Of a DNA stretch of 64,000 nt, positions 8,930 to 16,612 are shown piece after piece; within the stretch, counting starts at the first letter, position 1; each line of letters begins with the position of its first letter. The stretch spans positions 186,001-250,000 of the forward strand of contig NZ_JAVDQG010000006.1 of the NCBI RefSeq assembly GCF_031454155.1. The letters run 5' to 3'. A program made the position numbers and the translations under genes. The DNA is from Desmospora profundinema. Lineage in GTDB: Bacteria; Bacillota; Bacilli; Thermoactinomycetales; DSM-45169. The notes below the pieces were generated by a model. That model had not been told where the DNA came from. It made no database searches and was given only the letters and a program-made list of their open reading frames with translations.

Positions 8930-8954
8930 CCTTTTAGATTTGGGCTAGTTATAA

Positions 8955-9034
8955 TGGAAAGCCACTAACGAATGGCCGTTCTTAGTGGCACAGGCCCACG
9001 GTGAGGCAACCCTATCCTCGTTCTCTCTTGCCCT
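8955..9034 (-). ncRNA. Candidate antisense RNA (type I antitoxin-like)
   Basis: On the minus strand a promoter-like pair (see 9039-9066) is followed by about 80 nt. These end in a perfect 8-bp stem (GCCACTAA 8961-8968 / TTAGTGGC 8982-8989) and then TTTCC, as in a short intrinsic terminator. Such an RNA would overlap the 3' untranslated part of the toxin-like transcript, the usual arrangement for type I antitoxins. Expression is not shown. Confidence 0.4.
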
Positions 9035-9038
9035 TTAT

Positions 9039-9066
9039 GGTATATGTTCTACGGGAGTATATTCAA
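9039..9066 (-). promoter_or_regulatory. Promoter of the candidate antisense RNA
   Basis: On the minus strand TTGAAT (9066-9061) and TATACC (9044-9039) are 16 bases apart, a reasonable sigma-A pair pointing toward the toxin-like gene. Confidence 0.4.
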
Positions 9067-9266
9067 CCGGACAACAAATCGTCGCCCTCAAATTCTATGA
9101 GATTGATCCATACCACTTACAATGAAGATAGATAGGATTGTTATAGGGGTACATATTTTGATATTATAGAAATGGGAAGAAATCCATTTGGTGGGATTTA
9201 TGAACTGCGTCATGCGTCATTTTGTTATCTGTCATGCTGCTATCATCAGGAGGACTAAGGAGGTTC

Positions 9267-9812
9267 ATGGTGAGTAATGAGCATAAAGAACTCATGGAAT
9301 TCTTAGCCGGCCAATTCAGTAAGATAAACCAACGCTTTGAAAGTCTGGACCAACACTTTTCCAGTATGGAAACGAATGTGAACCAACGCTTTGAAAGTCT
9401 GGACCAACGCTTTTCCAGAATGGAAACAGATGTGAATCAACGCTTTGAAAGTCTGGAACAGCGCTTTGCCAGCATGGAAACAGATGTAAGCCAACGTTTT
9501 GAGCATCTGACAACGGATATGAACCAGCGCTTTGAGTATCTGACAGCGGATATGAACCAGCGTTTTGAGCATCTGACAACAGATATGAACCAACGCTTCG
9601 AGCGTCTGACAACAGATGTAAACCAACGCTTTGACAACTTGGAAAATACGGTTGATCATTTGCGGCAAGCGGTGTTAGAGGTATCCAACGAGATCAACAC
9701 CATTCGGCAAGAAGTGCCGTCTGATGCCCCGAATTTTTATTTTCAGCGCCGGGTAAACGAACTGGAGCGACAAGTATTAGATTTAGTAGAAAAATTAAAC
9801 GAGAAGCAGTGA
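9267..9812 (+). CDS. Coiled-coil repeat protein of unknown function
   Basis: This is a 181-residue soluble protein. From about residue 20 to 125 it repeats units such as NQRFESLDQRFSRMETDV and NQRFEHLTTDM in a regular heptad-like pattern, so a long parallel coiled coil is expected. A second helical stretch ends ELERQVLDLVEKLNEKQ. It has no signal peptide or membrane helix. An AAGGAGG site lies just upstream; ATG 9267 (spacing 3) and GTG 9270 (spacing 6) are both possible starts. It stands alone before a bidirectional terminator. Similar small proteins occur in Bacillales without a known role, so no function is assigned. Confidence 0.75.
   Translation: MVSNEHKELMEFLAGQFSKINQRFESLDQHFSSMETNVNQRFESLDQRFSRMETDVNQRFESLEQRFASMETDVSQRFEHLTTDMNQRFEYLTADMNQRFEHLTTDMNQRFERLTTDVNQRFDNLENTVDHLRQAVLEVSNEINTIRQEVPSDAPNFYFQRRVNELERQVLDLVEKLNEKQ
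9327..9641 (+). repeat. In-frame tandem repeats in the coiled-coil gene
   Basis: About nine imperfect units of 33-54 bp share the core AACCAACGCTTTGA and encode NQRFE. Near-identical adjacent copies (e.g. 9327-9355 and 9381-9409) suggest repeat-number change by slippage. Confidence 0.85.
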
Positions 9813-9950
9813 CATCGACAATTTATTTGTCAAGAGCTAAAGCACTTATCTTACCGTCTTAACGTAGTGGCATGGCGCTCCTCTGAAACAAACTCCTCTT
9901 TACACTCAAACAACCTAGTGACAGTTTACCCATTATCTATGAGGTGACAT

Positions 9951-9990
9951 AAAAAAACCGCCTTGTCTGCCGGATGACGAGGCGGCTTTT
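9951..9990. terminator. Bidirectional terminator between convergent genes
   Basis: CCGCCTTGTC pairs with GACGAGGCGG. The stem is flanked by an A-run on the left and TTTT on the right, so it can serve both the coiled-coil gene and the convergent haemoglobin gene. Confidence 0.8.
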
Positions 9991-10111
9991 ATGATGTTGG
10001 TATGAATTCCGGTTGACTGTGCATGGAAGTGGTTTGTTCGATTCTGATCTGTATTAGGGATGATGGCTGAATATGGAGAAAAGAAAGGAAAACGGAGAAT
10101 AGAACCGGATA

Positions 10112-10465
10112 TTATTTATATACGATATGGGGTTTGACTCCGCGGAGAAAAGCTTCCATTTTCGCCCGAATCTCCAAAGGCACATCGTACTTGCGCAGTG
10201 CCCCGGTCAAGTGGCGAATGGTGATTTCGTATTCTTGATCGGTAATGTTAAGCCCCTTGTGTGCATGGCTCAATTTGCGGCCGTTGTATACTTCCGGACC
10301 TCCCAGAGCATACGTGACTAAAAAATACATCTGGTGCATCCGAAGCTTATCGGTGTCTGCTTCCAAAAAATGATGGTTGACCCTGGGGTCTTTAATCATT
10401 CGGTCATAAAACTCATTGACTACCGCGGACACCGCCTCATCACCCAACAATTCATACAAGCTCAT
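10112..10465 (-). CDS. Group I truncated haemoglobin
   Basis: This 117-residue globin of the truncated 2-on-2 fold (TrHb1/GlbN class) binds haem and probably O2 or NO. The B9-B10 pair Phe19-Tyr20, the GGP turn after helix E and the proximal His69 (F8, in SHAHKGLN) are all present. Length is normal for the group. The start follows AAAAAGGGGGTC. It is a single gene convergent with the coiled-coil gene. Roles proposed for the family include NO detoxification and redox sensing; nothing here decides between them. Confidence 0.9.
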   Translation of the reverse strand: MSLYELLGDEAVSAVVNEFYDRMIKDPRVNHHFLEADTDKLRMHQMYFLVTYALGGPEVYNGRKLSHAHKGLNITDQEYEITIRHLTGALRKYDVPLEIRAKMEAFLRGVKPHIVYK

Positions 10466-10929
10466 ATTGTGCAGTGTGAAGACCCCCTTTTTTAATCCTT
10501 TTAAATATTATACATGCTGATGAATGGGTTTGTCGTGGCAGTTTCTGTGGGGTTTTGTACGAGGCCACATGTGAACAACGGGTTTTGCTGTCACCCTGTT
10601 TCATGCCATAATGCACCAGCCATGGAGGGTATGGAGTCATGAATCCGTTGAGAGGGGTTTTGAAGGTGTGTGGTATGTTTAAGGAAAGGGTTTGAAGCGA
10701 GAAGGATCGAGAGGAAAACCGGATGAATCGCATGGACCGATTATAGATAGCGAGCGAGAAAACCCAGCCCTTTAGGGTTGGGATGAAAGCGAGCGCACCA
10801 CGGGCACTTCCTTCGGTCGTCGGACGAGGGAGGGTTTCCCCCATACGCTAAGTCCGACAGTTTTTGTCCTGAATCCGAACACACGCTCCCTTTTCTATGG
10901 TAAAATATTCATGGGAGGAGGTGAAGCCA
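10466..10929. other. Intergenic stretch with the left end of the TnpB element
   Basis: No gene is supported between the haemoglobin and TnpB. From about 10750 a hairpin (CCCAGCCC TTTA GGGTTGGG) marks the element's left end. A further inverted repeat around 10800-10860 may belong to it. The rest, 10466-10730, shows no azoreductase-like coding, so the missing half of azoR is not preserved here. Confidence 0.5.
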
Positions 10930-12027
10930 GTGATCCGAACTTACAAATTCAAGTTAGTTCCGACCATCGAGCAAATATCGAGTGGAGCCTGGACATGTGC
11001 CGATGGCTATACAACAGCATGCTGGAACAACGTCGTTTTGCCTACAAGAGACGAGGTCTTTCCTTGAGCTATCATCAGCAAGCGACGGAACTTCCTTCAT
11101 TGAAAAAGGAACTTCCCGCATTTAAACAGATTTACTCCCAGGTCCTGCAGCAAGTGGTGAAGCGCCTCGACTGGGCTTTTCAACATTTTTTCCGTCGCGT
11201 CAAACGGGGAGAAAAGCCGGGGCTTCCTCGTTTTCAGGGAAAAAACCGGTTTGATTCCTTGATTTACCCGCAAGCAAAGCCGTCTATGTTCCAAGGGAAA
11301 TTCCTCCGTGTCCCTAAGATTGGCAATATCCGTATCAAGATACATCGCCAAATGGAAGGGATACCAAAGACCCTCACCATTAAAAGAAAGAATGGTCGGT
11401 ACTATGCAATGGTAACCTGTGAGATGGAGCCTTCCCCCCTGAAACCCAGTGGGAAACGGGTAGGAATTGACCTGGGAGTGAAACACTTTGCGGTCACTTC
11501 AGACAACGAGTTCTTCCCGGCGATGCACTTTTTGGAGAAAGGGTTAAGAAAGATCAAGCGATTGCAACGAATGGTATCCCGTCGAAAGAAAGGTTCGAAC
11601 CGTCGGCGCAAAGCGGTGGCGTTGTTGGCGAAAGCTCATGAGAGGGTGGCGAATCAACGAAAAGACCTTGCTCATCAGATCAGCCGTTCCCTGGTGGATC
11701 GCTATGACCTCTTCGCGTTTGAGAAACTCAACATCAAAGGGATGGTGAAAAACCGTCCCCTAGCAAAAAAGATTACGGATGCCGCTTGGCGGCAGTTGAT
11801 CGACTTCACCACTTACAAGGCAGAATGGGCCGGGTAAGGAAGTGAAGTTGGTCGATCCTCACAACACGTCCCAGCTTTGTTCGCAATGTGGTCGGATGGT
11901 AAAGAAAGACTTAAGTGTCCGTGTTCACTCTTGTCGCTGTGGCTACAGAGAGGATCGGGATCTCAACGCGGCGCAAAACATTCTTCATCGAGCCATCGGC
12001 TTCGTACCAGAATATAAGGTCAGCTAG
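10930..12027 (+). pseudogene. tnpB: TnpB RNA-guided nuclease, two frameshifts
   Basis: The product would be a TnpB of about 365 residues. It starts at GTG 10930 (GGAGGAGGTGAA site) with IRTYKFKLVPTIEQ. The frame is lost at about 10971-10976 and recovered as IEWSLDMCRWLYNSML. The second break is one extra G in 11832-11834, after FTTYKAEWAG, and the frame resumes as EVKLVDPHNTSQLCSQCG. The RuvC-like catalytic residues are otherwise intact: Asp in GIDLGVKHF, Glu in FEKLNIKGM, Asp in DRDLNAAQNI. The CxxC...CxC zinc finger is also intact. Two independent frameshifts argue for recent inactivation, but assembly error is possible. The nuclease would act with an RNA from the right end. Confidence 0.85.
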
Positions 12028-12132
12028 CTTGAACTCCAACTTTTTTAGGCTCGGGCGGAGCCTTCGGGAGAGGGCAGCGGGTTACCGCACCCCATGATCC
12101 GAGAAGCCCACGGCTTTAGCCGTGTGGAGCAA
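12020..12132 (+). ncRNA. Possible omega/right-end guide RNA of the TnpB element
   Basis: TnpB nucleases use an RNA made from the 3' end of the gene and the right end of the element. This GC-rich stretch holds several stems, including GGCTCGGGCGGAGCC and the terminal CCCACGGC/GCCGTGTGG hairpin, and the guide would start at the element boundary. Position is inferred from the family. Confidence 0.4.
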
Positions 12133-12137
12133 GTCAC

Positions 12138-12437
12138 ATGGATACCATCTGTATCGCCGGTAAAACATTTCAGTTTACGGAGCAGGGGCCGATTGGGTTG
12201 CTTAAAGGGAAAAAAGCGGTTCACATCCAGACCAGTGGAGGCGTTTGGTCGAAAGGACCGGCGTCTGCCATGGATTTTAGCAGCCGGTACCTGCATGCAC
12301 TGTTAGGTTTTATGGGTGTAACCGATGTGGAATCCATTTTTGCGGAAGGAATGGCCTTATACCCGGAAAAAACGGAGACGATTTTTTCCGATGTGGTTTT
12401 GCGTGCACGGGAGGTGGCCGAGCGTTTTGCGGGTTAG
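12138..12437 (+). pseudogene. azoR: FMN-dependent NADH-azoreductase, C-terminal fragment
   Basis: The 99 residues match the C-terminal half of AzoR-type flavodoxin-fold azoreductases (normally about 205-210 residues): the segments DTICIAGKTFQFTEQGPIGLL, KAVHIQTSGGVWSKGP and FMGVTDVESIFAEGM line up with the family. The N-terminal half, with the FMN phosphate-binding loop, is missing because the TnpB element ends at the base before this ATG. No ribosome binding site precedes it. It is therefore a remnant and not a working enzyme. The fragment ends at its natural stop just before the AlkC gene. Confidence 0.85.
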
Positions 12438-12464
12438 GAAGAAAAACGACAGGAGAGAAGAAGA

Positions 12465-13574
12465 GTGAAAGGGGATCTGAAAAACAGGTACAACTCCCTC
12501 TTTTTTAAGGAATTTTCCAGTGTGGTAAAGAGGGCGTACCCTTCTTTTGACGACGCTCGGTTTATGGATCGTATATTTGATCAGGAATGGGAACACCGGG
12601 AGTTTAAGCAACGGATGAGGCACGTTACACACTGTCTGCATGCGACCATGGCGATGAATTATTCCGATGCCGTTTCCTTGTTAATGTCTATTGCGGAGAA
12701 GTGCCGTGGATTGGAATATTTGTTTTTTCCCGATTATGTGGAGGTCTACGGTTTGGCGGATTGGGAATGTTCGATGGCGGCATTGGAACGGTTTACTGCA
12801 TTCTCCAGTGCGGAGTTTGCCGTTCGTCGCTTTATGATGCATTCCCCTGCGCGCATGATGTCCCAGATGGTGGACTGGGCCCGTCATCCGGATCACCATG
12901 TCAGAAGGCTGGCCAGTGAAGGATGCCGCCCCCGTCTGCCCTGGGCCAAGCCGATCCCATTTCTTCGAGAAGATCCAGCTCCTGTCCTTCCCATCTTGGA
13001 GACATTGAAAGCGGATGAATCCGAGTATGTGCGAAAAAGCGTGGCCAACCACATCAACGACATCTCCAAAGATCATCCGGGCCTCGTCTTGGATCTCGCC
13101 CGCCAGTGGGCAGGGTCCCATCCCCGGACGGATTGGATCCTCAAACACGGCTGCCGCACCTTATTGAAAAAAGGAAACCGTGAAGCATTGGACCTGTTTG
13201 GGTTCTACGCTCCCGCTCATGTGACCGTCAACAATCTTTCTCTGAAGAACCGGCAAATCCGTCTAGGCGATTCATTGGAATTTACGTTTCAGCTGTGCAA
13301 CCAGGCCTCTTCACCGCAGCACATTCGTCTGGAATACGCCATCGATTATGTAAAAGCAAAGGGAAGCACTTCCCGCAAGGTGTTCAAGATATCGGAAAAA
13401 AGCTATCCATCCGGAAGGACCGAGGTGGTCAGGAGGCAACGGTTCAAGGATCTGACAACCCGGAAGCATTACGAGGGCTGGCATCGCCTCGCAGTGATCG
13501 TAAATGGCCATTCGCTTGCGGAAGAGACGTTTTATTTGTCGGTACCGCCTGTAGGTCTGGGGGAGAAAGCATAA
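12465..13574 (+). CDS. AlkC-type DNA alkylation repair glycosylase with Ig-like tail
   Basis: This 369-residue protein resembles the AlkC branch of the AlkD-like HEAT-repeat DNA glycosylases, which remove N3- and N7-alkylated purines. Residues about 1-245 form HEAT-like helix pairs (DHHVRRLASEGCRPRLPW, ESEYVRKSVANHINDISKDHP, WILKHGCRTLLKKGN). Residues about 250-369 are beta-rich (VNNLSLKNRQIRLGDSLEF...) and resemble the Ig-like domain found at the C-terminus of some AlkC proteins. The start is GTG with AGGAGAGAAG upstream. A perfect 14-bp terminator follows. It may be co-transcribed with the azoR remnant. Confidence 0.85.
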   Translation: MKGDLKNRYNSLFFKEFSSVVKRAYPSFDDARFMDRIFDQEWEHREFKQRMRHVTHCLHATMAMNYSDAVSLLMSIAEKCRGLEYLFFPDYVEVYGLADWECSMAALERFTAFSSAEFAVRRFMMHSPARMMSQMVDWARHPDHHVRRLASEGCRPRLPWAKPIPFLREDPAPVLPILETLKADESEYVRKSVANHINDISKDHPGLVLDLARQWAGSHPRTDWILKHGCRTLLKKGNREALDLFGFYAPAHVTVNNLSLKNRQIRLGDSLEFTFQLCNQASSPQHIRLEYAIDYVKAKGSTSRKVFKISEKSYPSGRTEVVRRQRFKDLTTRKHYEGWHRLAVIVNGHSLAEETFYLSVPPVGLGEKA

Positions 13575-13580
13575 CATAGA

Positions 13581-13625
13581 GCCCTGCAAATGCCGGAATG
13601 ACTGGGCATTTGCAGGGCACTTTTT
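13581..13625 (+). terminator. Terminator after the AlkC gene
   Basis: GCCCTGCAAATGCC (13581-13594) and GGCATTTGCAGGGC (13605-13618) form a perfect 14-bp stem followed by TTTTT. It may also work for the convergent regulator gene. Confidence 0.9.
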
Positions 13626-13655
13626 AAACTTCCGATACCGTTTGATTATCGGATG

Positions 13656-14981
13656 TTAGAAGATGTCCTTTGGATCTTGGTGATAGCCGATTTGGAACTC
13701 CTTTTGAAGAGCATACAATTCTTTTAAATAGGTGATCCGATTCTCTTCGCTTAACATGGTGCATAGAGCCATTTGGTAAATGACCTGCTTTTCCTTTTTT
13801 TCATAATTGTATTTACGACAAAGCTCTAAGGCCTTCTTGTATTGCTGTATGGAGTTGGTCAGGTTGCCGTTCTTTTTATGGAAATTGGCTAAAATCAGAA
13901 GGTCATTTATTAAATAGGGGGCATTATTTATCTTTTCTGAAGCATCAATTGACTTTTTAATGGTTTCAAAAGCTTGCGTTTCCTTGCCTATCCGCATGTA
14001 TAAGACACTTAACCTTGAATAAACATTTGTTTGAGATACTAAATGTGACGGTAGATTCTCTTCTAGTGATCTCGCTGTGATTAAGCAAGTTTCAGCCGAT
14101 TCCCACTCTTTCAGGTTCATATATACGCTTCCCAAAACGATCCATAATGTTAGAAGAGAATAGTAGACTTTATTTTTGGCAGCGATGCGAATACCTCTTG
14201 TAGCAAATTCAATTGCTTCCTCATACATACCCATTTTTCTGGAGACTTCGGACCGGATCCAATATAAGGTTAGGAGCGTGTCTGAGTCTTCAATATCTCC
14301 TTTTTCATCCCACACTTGCAGGATTGTTTGATAGCTTGCATGTAGATTTCCGAGCCTCTCAAGATAAATAGCTTTATTTCGATAAAGCATAAACCAAAGG
14401 GATTTTCCTGATTTATTATCAATAAAGCTTTCTATCCCTTTTTCAGTAAAATAAAGAGCTCTATTCAAATCATTTCTGTAAAAAAATATATAACCCAAAT
14501 TGTTGTAACTGCAGGATTTTATATTTTGTTCAGGACATAAGTCTTCGAATTGAATAGCTTTAAAAAATAGTTTCTCAGCTCTGTTATACTTTTCTTCGGC
14601 GAGCAAACATTTTGCTTTTAAATAATGGTGAAAAGCAAGTAAGGGGTGGTTCTCGTTTAATTTGACTTTGTCCAAATAGAATGACGCCTTTTTAAGTTGT
14701 TTTGCGTCGATTAAAGATTCGATTGACATTAGCTTAAGTAGTATTTCATCCGTTTGCTCTTTTTCTTGCAGGAGCATTTTCGGAATGACGCTTTCGTCAA
14801 GGTCTAACCTTTCCATTATATATAAAATTTTTCTCTTACTTACATGAGAAACTCCTCGTTCAATATTGCTGATGGTGGCGGGAGAAATGTTCTGATCGGC
14901 AAGATCCTCCAGACGGAGTCCCCGCTCTTTTCGTGTTTGCCGAATGATCTTCCCCAACTCTTCGTATGATGATGACTGAAT
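13656..14981 (-). CDS. XRE-HTH/TPR regulator, paralogue 3 (rare ATT start)
   Basis: This 441-residue RRNPP-like regulator (class of Rap, PlcR, PrgX) has an N-terminal XRE helix-turn-helix (about 8-65; LRLEDLADQNISPATISNIERG) followed by tetratricopeptide-like helices to the C-terminus. No ATG or GTG gives the full domain. The TTG at 14957 has no ribosome binding site and would cut the first helix. An ATT at 14981-14979 gives an 11-residue lead exactly matching paralogue 2 and sits 7 bases after GAGAGGTG. The upstream gene's stop lies inside that site, so the two genes are coupled. No peptide gene follows it. Confidence 0.8.
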   Translation of the reverse strand: MQSSSYEELGKIIRQTRKERGLRLEDLADQNISPATISNIERGVSHVSKRKILYIMERLDLDESVIPKMLLQEKEQTDEILLKLMSIESLIDAKQLKKASFYLDKVKLNENHPLLAFHHYLKAKCLLAEEKYNRAEKLFFKAIQFEDLCPEQNIKSCSYNNLGYIFFYRNDLNRALYFTEKGIESFIDNKSGKSLWFMLYRNKAIYLERLGNLHASYQTILQVWDEKGDIEDSDTLLTLYWIRSEVSRKMGMYEEAIEFATRGIRIAAKNKVYYSLLTLWIVLGSVYMNLKEWESAETCLITARSLEENLPSHLVSQTNVYSRLSVLYMRIGKETQAFETIKKSIDASEKINNAPYLINDLLILANFHKKNGNLTNSIQQYKKALELCRKYNYEKKEKQVIYQMALCTMLSEENRITYLKELYALQKEFQIGYHQDPKDIF

Positions 14982-14987
14982 GATTAA

Positions 14988-16328
14988 TCACCTCTCATCC
15001 AACAGCTCGTCAAATATTTCATCATCACTAAGTTCAGTCATGCTTTGGACTTTTGTAAAATGATGATGGAATGTTTCCCAATCGATCTCTTGATCGTTTC
15101 CGAATAATGAAAGTTTGTATATAATCTGTTGTTCTTTCCGTTTCCATTGGTGCTGTCTGGATAATTCCAAGGCTTTTTGATAATACCCATATGATGCACC
15201 TAAATGGTTGAGGACTTTTTGTATTCCCCCCATAATCACCAAGGCTTCTACCAGATATGAGGTTTCTTGCAGTCTTTCCCCCCAATCAATTGTTTTTTGA
15301 GCCGCAGTTAGGGATTCTGATTTTTTACCCAGTTGGATGTATGCAATGGCGAGTTGAGAGTATGTGTAGATCAGGATACTCCTGTTGTCCAAACTCAATT
15401 GATCGCTTAGCTCTAATGCCACTTGAAGGAAAAACTCTGCCTGATCCCATTTTTCCTGATCGAGGTGGATCACTCCTAAAACGGTCCATAGATTAAATTG
15501 TGACTCGTACTTTTCATTCCGTTGTGCTAATTCAATTCCTTGGTAAGCATAGTTAATCGCTTCATCGATGTTCCCCAACTGACGCGATAGTTCGGCGCGT
15601 AACCAGTAAAGAGTCAGGATAGTATCGATTTCCTCAATCTTGTCAAGATTGTCCCATAAATCGGAAACAATCTTCATACTTTCCATGTAACGATCAGATC
15701 GTTCCAGGAACAATGCTTTATTTCGGTGTAGGGAATACCAGAGATGTGGGTTGTTTCCGTTATGTTTAAACGCTTGAATCCCTTTGTCGGTGGTTTCTAA
15801 AGCTTCTTTCATGTTGTTCGTGGTGTAATGAAGATATCCCCAGTCCAAATAGCAAGCGGCCTTCACATTGTCTAAATCTGTTCCCTCATCCGCAAGTTGA
15901 ATGGCTTTTTGATATAAGTCGCTTGCAGGTTGGTAGTTTTGATTTATCAGATGGAACTTGGCGTGAAGGTGATGAATTTGCGGTGACAACAGGTGGTCGG
16001 CTTCCATGGGCAAGTCATTTAGGATCTGTTCAGCTTTAGATAATTTGGAGGCGGATAGAAGTGTATCTACGGCTTTCATTTTTTGATGGAGGATTCGGAC
16101 TTGATCTTTCTCTTTTAAAAGCAATTCGGGTATTCGTTCCAACCGGATCTGCAATTTGTTTGCCAGATAAAGCACCTTTTCATTGCTGACATGAGGAACC
16201 CCTCGTTCAATGTTGCTGATTGTTGTAGGAGAGATGTGTTCGTCTGCCAAATCCTCTAATCGCAATCCCCGTTCTCTTCGTGTTTTGCGAATGAACTTGC
16301 CCAATTCATAAAATTTAGTATCTCCCAT
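14988..16328 (-). CDS. XRE-HTH/TPR regulator, paralogue 2
   Basis: This 446-residue protein has an N-terminal XRE DNA-binding domain (LGKFIRKTRRERGLRLEDLADEHISPTTISNIERGVPHV) and about nine TPR-like helix pairs. In the RRNPP family such repeats bind short exported-and-reimported peptides. The ATG at 16328 is preferred to the one at 16340: GGAGG lies 5 bases before it. A good promoter is seen at 16376-16403. It forms a two-gene unit with paralogue 3. It has no overlapping peptide ORF of its own, so it might respond to the peptide encoded just upstream or to another signal. Confidence 0.85.
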   Translation of the reverse strand: MGDTKFYELGKFIRKTRRERGLRLEDLADEHISPTTISNIERGVPHVSNEKVLYLANKLQIRLERIPELLLKEKDQVRILHQKMKAVDTLLSASKLSKAEQILNDLPMEADHLLSPQIHHLHAKFHLINQNYQPASDLYQKAIQLADEGTDLDNVKAACYLDWGYLHYTTNNMKEALETTDKGIQAFKHNGNNPHLWYSLHRNKALFLERSDRYMESMKIVSDLWDNLDKIEEIDTILTLYWLRAELSRQLGNIDEAINYAYQGIELAQRNEKYESQFNLWTVLGVIHLDQEKWDQAEFFLQVALELSDQLSLDNRSILIYTYSQLAIAYIQLGKKSESLTAAQKTIDWGERLQETSYLVEALVIMGGIQKVLNHLGASYGYYQKALELSRQHQWKRKEQQIIYKLSLFGNDQEIDWETFHHHFTKVQSMTELSDDEIFDELLDER

Positions 16329-16375
16329 ATGGGCCTCCATTTCAGTAGGATCTTGTTAATAAGTGGATACTTTCG

Positions 16376-16403
16376 ATTATAATCGTTGTTGCAAAATGGT
16401 AAA
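16376..16403 (-). promoter_or_regulatory. Promoter for regulator paralogues 2 and 3
   Basis: On the minus strand TTTACC (16403-16398) and TATAAT (16381-16376) are 16 bases apart, about 50 bases before the start of paralogue 2. Confidence 0.6.
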
Positions 16404-16415
16404 AGGGATTTATTG

Positions 16416-16443
16416 CAAAAAAATAGCCTTCCGAGAGGAAAGC
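16416..16443 (-). terminator. Terminator after the regulator-peptide pair
   Basis: On the minus strand GCTTTCC pairs with GGAAGGC, followed by TATTTTTTT. It closes the transcription unit made of paralogue 1 and the small peptide gene, and separates it from paralogue 2. Confidence 0.65.
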
Positions 16444-16465
16444 AAAATAAGTAATATGATATTTA

Positions 16466-16612
16466 TTAGGCACGACCGGGTTCGCTTGCAGTTGTAATGA
16501 TGTTACTTAATGTTGGGCTTTGTAAATTCGTAGAGGAAATATCCCCAAAAAACAGTGTAAGGGTAAGCCCAAATACTACAAGAGATAGGGCTAATCTAGA
16601 TACTGACATCAT
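16466..16612 (-). CDS. Small exported peptide, candidate Phr/PapR-like signal precursor
   Basis: The 48-residue product begins MMSVSRLALSLVVFGLTLTLF, a typical export signal (Arg at position 6, then a hydrophobic core). A polar tail of about 25 residues ends in ITTASEPGRA. An AGGAGGA site lies 8 bases before the ATG at 16612, and the start overlaps the last 17 bases of the HTH/TPR regulator gene. This is the architecture of rap-phr and plcR-papR cassettes, where the exported precursor is trimmed and the mature peptide binds the TPR domain. The mature part would lie in the C-terminal tail; its limits cannot be read. Length and arrangement strongly suggest a real gene, but homology is unproven. 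Confidence 0.65.
   Translation of the reverse strand: MMSVSRLALSLVVFGLTLTLFFGDISSTNLQSPTLSNIITTASEPGRA

Larger units (their letters stand above)
10735..12137 (+). mobile_element. IS200/IS605-family TnpB-only element, decayed
   Basis: The element holds a single tnpB gene and no tnpA. Hairpins with a TTTA loop are found near both ends: CCCAGCCC/GGGTTGGG at about 10752-10771, and CCCACGGC/GCCGTGTGG at about 12107-12127. IS605-type ends carry subterminal hairpins of this kind. The right end lies directly against an azoreductase fragment that begins at 12138. Exact ends cannot be fixed by eye. Confidence 0.7.

Noticed and set aside
9327-9641. Regular repeats that could suggest a CRISPR array
   Set aside because: Units vary in length, have no unique spacers and are in frame as NQRFE coiled-coil repeats; no cas genes are near.
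10452-10844. A 130-codon minus-strand ORF before the TnpB element
   Set aside because: It overlaps the haemoglobin start and the left-end hairpin of the element; no ribosome binding site or motif.
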